The position numbers and the translations under genes were made by a program. The notes beneath the pieces are model-generated. The model was not told the origin of the DNA, made no database searches, and saw only the letters and a list, made by a program, of their open reading frames with translations. 14,567 bases of DNA, taken from Conoideocrella luteorostrata (Eukaryota > Ascomycota > Sordariomycetes > Hypocreales > Clavicipitaceae). The stretch spans positions 1-14,567 of the forward strand of contig JASWJB010000581.1 of the NCBI GenBank assembly GCA_032433595.1, read 5' to 3'. Positions 1 to 8,715 of this stretch are shown here, in pieces; the stretch's first letter is position 1; each line of letters opens with the position of its first letter.

Positions 1-69
1 GCAAAAACCAATTATCTGAATCAGCGGTTCCTCTCGTACTAAGCTGAATTACCATTGCGGTGAGGTCAT

Positions 70-124
<55 letters not shown>

Positions 125-589
125 ATTCGAGTGGCCACACAATTACAACGCATCCCCTTGCTGTGTGGTTCTACCAGGCTCACCTTGGGCATTTCCTCCC
201 AGGCTGCAAACGCCTTCCAACTGATCCAGACTACAGGTCCTTCGCAGTTGGCACGGTTTCCCGTGGGTCTGGCACGTCCCTTAAGCAATCTCGAGAGATC
301 GCCCACACCTTTCCGCGCTCTACGAGGGCCGCTGCAAGATCTCTCTAGCAGGGCTCCCCTCGGGATTAGCATAGGTGTGTTTCAACCCTTAGCCTCCCCC
401 GAACCAGGTTGTGTTGCCGTATAGCACCTGTAGCTCACTGCTATATCGACTAGCCAGCATAATTCCAGCGCCCGCCTCTGGAACCTGACTATCCCCACCA
501 ACATGAAACTTTGATATATATATACAAGATATATAGTACACGAGACATAAATCTAGTGGGTGAACAATCCAACGCTTACCGAATTCTGC
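1..589 (-). rRNA. 28S (LSU) rRNA gene fragment, truncated, interrupted by an intron
   Basis: Two stretches, 1-127 and 555-589, are the reverse complement of the conserved 3' part of eukaryotic 28S rRNA (domains V-VI). They include the peptidyl-transferase-proximal segment with GTGAGCTGGGTTTAGACCGT and the sarcin-ricin loop core AGTACGAGAGGAAC. When the intron at 128-554 is removed the two parts join seamlessly (CACCCACT then AATAGGGAACG). Transcription runs leftwards, so the true 3' end lies off the left edge. On the 5' side, identity stops at 589: the rRNA should continue with TTCGG on the plus strand, but the window reads CGTGT. The visible rRNA bases look intact, with no obvious decay. This may be the edge unit of the rDNA array, a displaced fragment, or an assembly join. 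Identification is near certain; its status as functional gene or remnant is open. Confidence 0.95.
128..554 (-). ncRNA. group I intron in LSU rRNA (site L2563)
   Basis: A 427-bp insertion splits the LSU rRNA. Aligned to E. coli 23S, the break falls after position 2563, a known group I site. Hallmarks are visible: the upstream exon ends in U (complement of 555) and the intron ends in G (complement of 128). An internal guide GGUGGG (complement of 494-499), about 55 nt into the intron, pairs with exon CCCACU, giving a six-pair P1 closed by the expected U-G wobble. The intron has no convincing homing endonuclease: open frames inside it lack LAGLIDADG, GIY-YIG or His-Cys motifs and look like chance. 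I could not securely place P7 or the core P/Q/R/S elements, so the subgroup (IC1 or IE) is undecided. Its role is self-splicing from pre-rRNA. Confidence 0.85.
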
Positions 590-1083
590 CGTGTACAGGT
601 TAAGCTAAGTACAGGGTAGGGGGTAGGCACCTCTTGGTTCACGGCATGCTTAGATAACTTCTTTCTATTTTCTTTCTTCGCTAGCTATAATTATTTAAAT
701 GAAATTACTTTTACATCCTTTGCTTTATCCTCCGTTATTAATATGTGCTTCCTACACTAATGCCTTCTAAATGTACGAGAATTGCCCCCTTTTATGCCTA
801 AAATTTAGACTCGTCCAATCTAAAGTTTATGTTCGATTTCCCTCGTTGTCCGGCCGTGTGAGACGTGCCCTCTTCATGGCTGAAAGTCTCTAGTAGCTCT
901 CACTGCCGTTTACCGATTTCCTCACTAATCTAGCTATATACGGTTCTAATTTTCCTAGCAGAAGCAGTTCTCTTCGCAACACATGTCTTAGTACTCTGTA
1001 CTCCGTAATGGACTTGCGAATGCACGTTTTGTGGCAGCTTGCGGGTTGCGGCGGCGTCGGCAAAACCGCTGGGTGAACATAGG
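590..1083. other. gene-poor, AT-rich stretch next to the rDNA break
   Basis: No coding region can be supported here. The middle part (about 650-860) is rich in T and A with many stops in all frames, compatible with decayed repeat DNA. One short open stretch near 1008-1067 reads as a Walker-A-like peptide and is discussed in the findings. One copy of the recurring 9-mer TACTCCGTA lies at 999-1007, preceded by the one-base variant TACTCTGTA at 992-1000. Confidence 0.5.
1079..1083. repeat. left target-site duplication ATAGG
   Basis: The five bases immediately before the presumed LTR are ATAGG. The identical five bases follow its last base at 1493-1497. Five-base duplications are typical of LTR-retrotransposon integration. 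Confidence 0.65.
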
Positions 1084-1492
1084 TGTTACAAACCAACTAC
1101 GGTCGCAGGCCACTAGGTACCACGATTGGACGAAGGAACCAGACACAGGAAAGGCGGACAACTGGATAAGACGAAACAGGAGGAAACGTCACGTGGCCAT
1201 CCACGTGACCCAATCACCTAAGTCATTAATGAGCGATGTGATCCATGAAACTGTATGAGGATCGGAACAGTATATATAGGACAGTCATTTCCAGATAGTT
1301 ACCACACAGATCCTCATAGATCAATCTAAGCAATCACTTTCAGTCAGCGATTGGGAGAACTCTCCTAACAGATACCGAACACTGCTCGTATAATTGTGAC
1401 ATTATTACTTACAACCTTTCGTACTTCATTCAAGCAACAGACGCAACTGTCTACCTTATTCACCTACTATAGTGAATAGCCCGACTGTTACA
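1084..1492 (+). mobile_element. probable solo LTR of an LTR retrotransposon
   Basis: The 409-bp segment begins TGTTACA and ends TGTTACA. It therefore has the TG...CA ends of an LTR, and its termini form an imperfect inverted repeat (TGTTACA against TGTAACA read from the other end). It is flanked on both sides by ATAGG. A TATA-like box, TATATATAGG, lies at 1271-1280, roughly in the middle, where an LTR promoter would sit; this is why I give it plus orientation. No primer-binding site, gag or pol sequence and no second LTR copy is visible next to it, so it would be a solo LTR left by recombination between two LTRs. The family (Copia or Gypsy) cannot be told. The call rests on ends, duplication and TATA box, not on a database match. 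Confidence 0.65.
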
Positions 1493-1497
1493 ATAGG
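1493..1497. repeat. right target-site duplication ATAGG
   Basis: Identical to 1079-1083 and directly adjacent to the last base of the presumed LTR. Confidence 0.65.
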
Positions 1498-1618
1498 ATA
1501 GAGTTGCTACGTGCCCAATAAAGTCTTATCATAAATGTCCCATAACCAAATAGTATAGCATGTCGTTGTTAGCGTTTACTATGTTACGTGCTATGGCTCA
1601 CCCAACAGTCTGGCATAT

Positions 1619-3632
1619 TTACTTGTCACTGCTGGAGTAAAAACTGCTTGCCGCCCATCCGTTCAGGACACTATAGTGCTCCAAGGGCGATGTACCATGC
1701 AATGTCTCATAATGAGGCCTCGTACCACAGTATGTACCCTTGAAGATGTGCGCGCATTCGCCCTTTAACAAAGCAGCAATGTGCGATCCAGCCTCCATCC
1801 CTTCGAACCAAGCGCCATGCAAGAATCCGTAATACTCAGCACTGGTCGCTTCTCCTGCAAACCATAGCCGGCCAGCATTCGCCCGCAAGTTCTGATGCAT
1901 CTCCAGCGTCGTGCCGATCGGCCAGCAGGAGTAACTGCCGTACGCCCATGGCTTCTTCGTCCATCGGGGATACATAAAGCCCGTGGGTTCGGGAATAGTG
2001 ACGTTGGGGAACATTTCCCTCAGGACCCCCATCATCTCTTTCTTGGTCTGCTCATCCGTCTGCTGTTCTACTCTGTATGACTCGTCTTGAATGACGGTGG
2101 CAAAAATGATGTTCGAGTCGGGCAGGAATCCTGTCTTGGATAAGGACTGCCAGACAGGATAGTACCCACGTTTCGTAGGAGATGCGTACAGGAAATACTC
2201 CGTGTCTGTCGGCCAGAACGTTTCGTTGAACTGCATGAACAGCTTGGTGTAGGTGCCCATGTTGAATTTGGAAATGGCGGCTCTCTTCCACTCCGGCAGC
2301 TGGGGCTTGAAGCTAACGGCCTTGTTTTGGAGGACACCGAGTGAAAAGGTGCAGATTGCGTAGGCGGCAGAGATGCAGGACCCGTCACTGTTGTAGATGG
2401 TAACGCCGTCATCAGAGTAAGTAACGTTGGTGATTTGCGTCTTGAGGAGCAGTCGCGGATCGTTTGGCTTGAGGAATGTCTTGGACTCCTCCTCGATTAT
2501 GTACCTATAGCCACGAGGATCAACAACCAAATTGTTTGCGTCGCTGAACTGGTTGAATGTGACATTATCACCGGCAGCTCCAAAGATCAGCGACGAGTCC
2601 TCCGGGGTCTGCGCGGATTCCCAATCTGTATCGCCCATCAGCCACTGATAGAGCCAAGTACAGTATATAAGCAGAGATGGTAAATCTGCACTCACCCCAG
2701 CTCCACCATTCAACTGCCTGTCGACGCATATCACTGTGCTTTGGGTTCCATCCGGCGAGGGAGAGGCCCGCGCGAGCGGTCTCGTCCTGGATGTTATCGG
2801 CCAACATGCGGCCGGCCTTGGCGGAAGCCTTGTCCCAAGCTGCTCCATACTCCTCAATCATTGCGCTATAGTCAGTGTATCCAGTTTCATTGTATGTCAA
2901 GATAGAGCTGTAGTTGGAGTACTTGTTCTTCAATCCATACTTCTGTGACTATAGGACAGTTAATTTTCTACCCAAAATAGCTGAATAACGTCAAAAATAA
3001 CATGACGTCTCGTTCCCTTACCAGAAGCCAAACGGGGTTTTCTAATAGGCAAATATTAGCGCATGTCGTGTATTAATGTCCTGCGGCAAAAGAAGTGTTT
3101 ACTGACGAGGACCACCGGGATTGCCAAGGCCTTGGATCTAGCCAATTTTTCTCGTTAGTCTGTGCAGCTGGCATCATCAAGTTACATGAATAACATACCC
3201 AATTGGCTCCCACCTCAACAACGTAAGGCGAGCCATCCTTCTTCTTGCCAAAGTTTGTCTGTGTGGCCCGGCCACCAACTCGGTCGTTATATTCGATGAT
3301 GATAAAATCCGTCATGGAGTTATTTGACAGTGCTTGCTGGCGTCCGTGTCAGAATTATCTGCTTCAGTGCTATTTGGAGTGAAGATCAATAGATTCTTAC
3401 AGCCGCCGTCACACCGGCCATTCCACCTCCTCTAAGCATTTCTTAGGGTAAGCACTCAAACGTCGTCGCAACAACGGTATTGAGAACTTTTCAATCGAGA
3501 GCTCGGTATAACTTACAGTATGGCTACTGTTGTTTTCTTGCACGTTTCATGCTTCGGAATAGATCGCGCAATATGAGCAACAGTAGACTGGATGGCGAGT
3601 GCCACCACGGCAGTAGAATGTTTTAAATGCAT
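1619..3632 (-). CDS. secreted flavin-dependent polyamine oxidase-type amine oxidase
   Basis: Seven exons (complement): 3632-3517, 3431-3401, 3336-3199, 3137-3107, 3041-3022, 2948-2696 and 2625-1619. They total 1596 nt and encode 531 aa. All introns are GT-AG and 61-85 bp. The start at 3632 gives a signal peptide (about residues 1-20, MHLKHSTAVVALAIQ...). A Rossmann FAD-binding motif GGGMAGVTAA (40-49) follows, then the ribose-binding Glu (E64 in FIIIEYNDRVGGR), VEVGANWIQGLGNPGG (about 89-104), and the C-terminal FAD motif AGEATSAEYYGFLHGAW (about 453-469). K324 in YTKLF matches the conserved flavin-N5 lysine of polyamine oxidases. The fold and length fit fungal PAO-like enzymes, which oxidise spermine/spermidine with release of H2O2 and an aminoaldehyde; substrate is inferred only. 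The acceptor of exon 6 could also lie 6 nt further on, removing S113-Q114. It is transcribed away from the permease gene. Confidence 0.93.
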
Positions 3633-4651
3633 ATCGTGTTCACGAGAAGCGTCACAGATGACAAGAAGAAGTCGAGGTGTATAGACAGAGAAGCGAGCCG
3701 CCGCCCTTTTGTGCTACTCTGTCGCGCAAAAGAGAATGTATGTGACACAGAGGGCTAAATTTCCATTATCAAGGCGCTGCTTTGCGTCATATTCCCGGAT
3801 CCTTGGCCGATTCAGATCCATCGTTCTAGATAACTCAATGGCTAGTTCCATAACTAGTGGATCGTCAAGTTGGGGGACAGGGGGTTGGCATCACCGGTGA
3901 GGTGGTGCTGCATTTCAGCTGAGCCAGATTCCAGCTATTTCCTGGTAACGGTAAGCCGAGTATTTTCGGCATGTTCCTGTGTTTATACAAGGTCATAAAC
4001 GTTGGATGTATATCACCATATCAGCGCAATCGATTGCATGTCGTGCTCTTTAATGCAACACTTTTACGGAAAGAGCTCATCAAAGCCCTCACTCCGGTCA
4101 CCGGCGGTCCCCGCAACTAGATCGACAATTTACAACTGACAACTTACTCGCAACTTACTCGCTTACCATTGACATTGGAGTAAGCACCTCCACCTGATAA
4201 GTCTGGCTCCTTGTTGTCACCAGCCTCCACTTCCCCGCGTCGAGAACTAATGTGATATCCAGTTGGCTTATCTCCAATCGGCCGACCGTCCAGGGATCAA
4301 GCAAGTAGGTCAGGTGCCCGTGCAACCAACTCATTTTGGTATCTAACAGCCACATCCTATCAGTTCCACTTAGCCTAGGGCATCTGTATCTTTGACCTCG
4401 GCAGAATTGAGTCGCTATTGGCCAAACCCAGCCCCCAACACCCCTCGGCGGTGCTCTCATGTATGAAGTGTACGGGCCGGCACGGCGCCCGAAGCCACTC
4501 AATTCGGTCTCCCGCGCGCCCCGGAATTTCGATAATCGTTCATCCGGACATCATAGCCGTTGCTTTACTCCTCCGTGCGCCCTTCTCAATGAATCGGGGT
4601 TTTTGACTGTTACTAGCAGTGAGACTTGTGGAAAAAAAACACAACGCCAAG
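3633..4651. promoter_or_regulatory. divergent promoter region between oxidase and permease
   Basis: About 1 kb separates the two divergent start codons, so it must hold both promoters. HGATAR sites (the binding motif of fungal nitrogen regulators of the AreA/Nit2 type) occur as TGATAA (complement, near 3764), AGATAA (near 3825), TGATAA (near 4194), AGATAA (complement, near 4266), TGATAG (complement, near 4356) and CGATAA (near 4529). Six sites compare with roughly three expected by chance in this length, so the excess is modest. An 11-bp tandem duplication lies at 4141-4162. A 115-codon minus-strand open frame (4502-4155) is present, but I do not accept it as a gene. Confidence 0.5.
4141..4162. 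repeat. 11-bp tandem duplication
   Basis: AACTTACTCGC is present twice back to back (4141-4151 and 4152-4162), followed by the partial match CTTACC. It lies inside the divergent promoter region. No function can be assigned. Confidence 0.8.
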
Positions 4652-7187
4652 ATGGACGAGGGACATAAGCATGAAGATGATGCCCAGTTGGCGGCAATGG
4701 GCCACACGCCCGAGCTGAAGCGACACTTTTCAACACTGTAAGTTTGGCTCTGGAGTTTCTTGTATAACGTGAAGTAGCGATCATCTCCTGACTCATTTAA
4801 GCGAAGGTCTATGTTGGGTTTGGCTTTTGCAGTACTGAATGTTGGTTCTTATCTCGCGGCCGTGATTGTTGTCCTTTGTTTTATGGTCAAGTCAATGGGC
4901 CACGACTAATTATTTTACTCGTCAAACAGTCGTGGACCGCGCTGTCAGCAAGCCTGTCAATTAGTCTAACTTCAGGAGGAAGCACGAGCGTTATTTGGGG
5001 TGCGTTGTCAGTGCTTGCTAAATTGAACATCCCCTTTGAGATCGACCTTAGCTTTTGCTGACGACTGCGGTTGTAGGCTTAGTCACTGCAGGAATATGCA
5101 ATCTATGTATTGCCGCTTCATTGGCGGAGTTTCTGTCGGCCTATCCAACGTAAGCTTCCAGCCTTGTGCAGATGGTATCCGGAGATATATTATGCTAATA
5201 TAGTCTTGATACAGGGCTGGTGGGCAGTACCATTGGGTCGCTGGTAGGTTGGATCGAGGTGTGCAACGTAATTCAGGAGCGAGTCTCTTCTAACGTGTTC
5301 TTAGTTGGTACGTGCATTGGCTTTTCTTTTAGAGAGAAACAAGCTGAGTCGAGTACTAACTCGCCTGCAGTGTCTTGGCCCCGATGGGTTCCAGTTCTGT
5401 CTTGGATCACAGGCTGGATTAACGTTGCGGGATGGGTAGGTTCATGAACGGACTTGCAGATTTATAGGGAATTCTACTTGAGGCTGACCACTTCATACCC
5501 GTAGATTGCTTTGGTTGCTACGAACGCCTTGCTCTCCAGCCAGCTAATTGTAGGGATCATCTCCGCACTACATACGGTATGTCTGGTCAAGCGTCCACAA
5601 CACTGCAAAGCCCAACATCTGACATGCATAAAAGACATATGACCCACCAAGATGGCACCAGTTCCTGATATACATTGCTTTGACTCTCTTTTCCTTCATC
5701 ATTAATGCCTTCATGAACTCGCTACTTCCTCATGTTTACCACGGAGCGTTCATGTGGTCGATTGGCGGGTTTATCGTAGTGTCCATCACGGTGCTAGCGT
5801 GTGCGGCGCCCGACTACAACTCAGCTTACTTTGTGTTCTGCGAGTTCATTAACGCCACTGGCTGTAAGTTTCCCAAGTTAGATTACTGAAACTATTGCTG
5901 AACATTCGTAGGGCCTGATGGCGTGGCCTGGCTTCTTGGTGTGAGTACTCGTCGCGGCCGTACTCTTGAGCAGCACCAATAAAACAATACTGATATCGAT
6001 TTAGCTTCTGCAAGGTGGACTTGGTGTCACCGCTTTTGTAAGTACTTGATCGTGATTTTACAAACCACAGAACAACTTACCAGGACATGTATATAGGATG
6101 CGGTCGCTCATATGATTGAAGGTAACTATTCCTCGCTAGTCAGTCTTTTCGTCTCGATTCAGACCTAACCTCTATGAACAGAAATCCCACACGCCGCCGC
6201 TGAAGGGCCCAAGATCATGGTAATTTGCGTTGGCATCGGCACAGTCACTGGCGCAATTTTCCTCATCGTTTTACTATTTGTCTCGGGAAACATTGACGAC
6301 GTAATCAGCTCCAAGGCCGGCCCGCTGCTTCAAATCTTCATCCACGCCACAAAAAATAATGCTGGAGCTATTTGTCTTCTCATGTGGGCAGCTACAAGTC
6401 TAGTTTGTTCGTCGAAAGCGCGCTGACATGAACCAGGATGCCACTGTTGTGTCTTGTATTTGCCACAATGAGCGTGATGACGACGAGCAGTCGCATGATC
6501 TTTGCATTTGCACGGTGAGCTTATCTACCGAGGGTCGGACACATGTCGGCAACAGCTCTATGTATTAATGCGAAGCAGTGATGGCGGCTTGCCCGCTTCT
6601 CGATTCTTCGCCAGAGTCCACCCAAGATTAGGGCTTCCTCTAAATGCGTTGATTCTCACTTCAGCGATCGTCATATTATTTGGCCTCGTCTTCCTAGGAT
6701 CAACCAGGTATGACAGAACCGTACGGTATGGACCTTGCATCCTTACTCACGCTTTTCAAGCGCATTCAATGCCATCATCTCAGCCTCCGTAGTGGCACTG
6801 GATTTATCCTACGCGATGCCCATCGGGGTGAATTTCCTACGAGGGCGAAACACCCTACCAGACAGGAAGTGGAAACTGCCGAGCTGGTTCGGCTGGACGG
6901 CCGACTGCATTTCGTTATCATACATTGCTCTGACAACGGTGCTGTTCTTGTTCCCGCCGGGGCTACCTGTTACCGGTAGCAATATGAGTCAGTTAGCCCG
7001 CCTTACCGGTCTTGAGTCTAGCCATCCTTTGCTGACAGTACTATCAGACTACTGCGTAGTTGCCTTTGCCATCATCATCATTATTTCCGCGTTTCAATGG
7101 GTGGTGGATGGGCGTAAGAACTTTACAGGTCCTAGAGTGAATCTTGTGGCAGAGACGTTGCAGCCGTCGCAGGCCAAGACTCAGTAG
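4652..7187 (+). CDS. APC-family permease (GABA/choline permease type)
   Basis: Sixteen exons: 4652-4737, 4807-4840, 4930-4999, 5077-5149, 5215-5243, 5371-5435, 5505-5576, 5635-5863, 5912-5940, 6005-6037, 6097-6121, 6182-6383, 6437-6514, 6579-6707, 6761-6987, 7048-7187. They sum to 1521 nt and 506 aa, with phases closing at every junction. After a charged N-terminus (MDEGHKHEDD) come about 12 hydrophobic segments. Family hallmarks are SGGSTSVIWG (55-64), PTAGGQYHW (87-95), EEIPHAAAEGP (248-258), RDGGLPASRFF (342-352), and the C-terminal VDGRKNFTGP. This is the fungal amino-acid/GABA/choline permease group of the APC superfamily in plasma or vacuolar membrane; the exact substrate cannot be read from sequence. 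The weaker splice choices are the first acceptor (GAAG before 4807) and the donors at 4841 (GTTGGT) and 6384 (GTGGGC). The start has a good context (CCAAGATGG). It is divergent from the polyamine oxidase gene. Confidence 0.93.
6988..7047 (+). other. 60-nt in-frame intron of the permease gene
   Basis: It starts GTCAGT, ends ATCAG and has a CTGAC branch point at about 7031. Removing it restores the family-typical join GSNM-NYCVVAF. It is exactly 60 nt and contains no stop in the reading frame, so retention would add 20 residues and keep the protein in frame. The segment is therefore hidden inside an apparently continuous open frame. Confidence 0.75.
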
Positions 7188-8053
7188 CTGATGCATAACA
7201 GATTTTTGTTTTCATTTAGGCCTCCACGTGTTCGTTTAAAGCCATGCGTCCTGTACATTAACCGAATAGTAGAAGTCGTCTTACGTACGACGTGGTCAAC
7301 CTACCTGCATCGCACTCTAAGGGAGCAACACTGAATCAATACATACTTCTAGTTGGGCTCAGGGTTATGCGGCAAAACAGCAGGGATTTCTCCTATTGTG
7401 TATATTATACGTTGCAAATAAGAGCACCGAGACTTTTGCAACCGGGTGACGAAGTGCTACCATGACGCAGGGCAGGGGCGAAGAGCCAGGGAAGGTAGGT
7501 ACATATGTGTATATGCTGTCTATCCGATCTGTAGAGCCTGCCGCCGCTATTGCCTGTGACGATGGGTTGCAGCTGGCAAAGGGTCTGAGCCTTGGCACAC
7601 GCTTCAACATTATGTTGTGCGTACACGTTACTTGCGCATGCAGCCGAGCACAGCGTCGTTGGGTGTGGGGGATGGAAAGGATGCGGCTCACTCACTCAGC
7701 AGGCGCCTGCCGAAGGTGATGCGGATTGCACATGCGATTTGATCACACATCTCTTTTCGGGTACGTGCGATGTTTATTGTGGCATAGGAACGATAATTAC
7801 TTGCAAGAAGCTTTGCTCTGTTTGCCTACCGCTCGCCTGGCAGATTCATAGAATTATACAATACGAGTACAAGATTGCTTGCGCCTTGTCGTTGCCGCAA
7901 TATCATCTTGGCTGTTCACGGAGCAAAAGTAAACCGTCGTCTCGAGCACCACTTTTCTCCGCAGCTGTCGCCTCGCGGGGCGGGTGACAGGTCCGGATCA
8001 CAATTCATCATCGTTCATTGAATAAACTAATAAGCCCCAGCTGGATCCAGGGC

Positions 8054-8074
8054 CCAGGTTGCCAGGTTGCCAGG
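8054..8074. repeat. short tandem repeat (CCAGGTTG)
   Basis: The unit CCAGGTTG occurs twice in tandem, followed by a partial third copy CCAGG. It lies in intergenic DNA, with no function visible. Confidence 0.85.
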
Positions 8075-8669
8075 GCGCAGGGGTCGGGCTTTGAAGCGAC
8101 GCTGGCAGTCAACAAAATTGAAAGATGATGTCCTGACAATGCTCTAGGCCCTTGTTCACCCTTTCATTGCAAAGCATTGTCAAGTCAAACCCTGCCCGCA
8201 TTGTGTTTATTCCATTGACTTAGTGCTTACTGTACAATATTTCCAAGTCTGTGATTAACCACTGTTATTAGCTGCATATGGGTAACGTCACATCAACTGC
8301 CCCCGCACCAATCACTCCATCCATTAGTACCTACTCCGCATCGGCCGGCAGGACCATAAGCTCACATGTTTACCTACCAAGCTCCTTGGTTCCCACTCCC
8401 TCCACATCCCCCTGTAACTACGCAGGCTCCCATCTCAACACCCATCTTGCCATCCAGCCATCGTACCATTTGACCCCAATTCGCTGGGGCAAGAGCTAGG
8501 GATGATGCTAGCTAATAATGACATGTCGGACAAGCCTTCCAGAAATTCCATTGCACAGTATAGGCGTCGCCATGTCAGACGGAAGACAAATAAATATCCT
8601 TCTGCCCACTTGACCGTCAACCTCCCTCTCACAGTGCCCACCTCCAATCTTGTGCGACCAGACATCACC

Positions 8670-8701
8670 GCAGCATCGCAACATCGCAGCATCGTAGCAC
8701 C
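8670..8701. repeat. 8-bp imperfect tandem repeat in the 5' leader
   Basis: Four units GCAGCATC, GCAACATC, GCAGCATC and GTAGCACC lie end to end. The array stops 14 bases before the ATG of the CBM9-like gene, so it probably lies in the 5' untranslated leader. Confidence 0.8.
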
Positions 8702-8715
8702 GCATCCCCTCCACC

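Larger units (their letters stand above)
7188..8715. other. 1.5-kb intergenic region
   Basis: It holds the 3' end of the permease transcript and the promoter of the CBM9-like gene. Several open frames of 70-130 codons (for example 7592-7987 plus and 7365-7691 minus) overlap on opposite strands, have no recognisable motif and look like chance. An AT-rich AAATAAATAT at 8588-8597 could serve as core promoter for the gene at 8716. No tRNA or other RNA gene was recognised. Confidence 0.5.

Noticed and set aside
103..424. Open frames of 61-97 codons on both strands inside the rRNA and its intron
   Set aside because: They lie in rRNA/intron sequence, overlap on both strands and have no homing-endonuclease motif.
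606..630. Telomere-like GGGTAGGGGGTAGG beside the rDNA break
   Set aside because: Not a run of TTAGGG units; only a short G-rich stretch, so no evidence for a telomere.
4155..4502. 115-codon minus-strand open frame in the divergent promoter region
   Set aside because: Part of it looks beta-strand-like and it is followed by a GTAAGC, but there is no family motif, signal or credible second exon, and it sits between two divergent starts.
6502..6979. Plus-strand open frames 6502-6792 and 6710-6979
   Set aside because: They run through introns of the permease or in a shifted frame; the spliced model explains the sequence better.
7365..7987. Four overlapping open frames of 85-131 codons downstream of the permease
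   Set aside because: They oppose each other on both strands, with no motif and no splice or promoter support.
8278..8499. 73-codon Ser/Thr/Pro-rich open frame
   Set aside because: Low-complexity composition, no signal peptide, weak start context and no partner exon.
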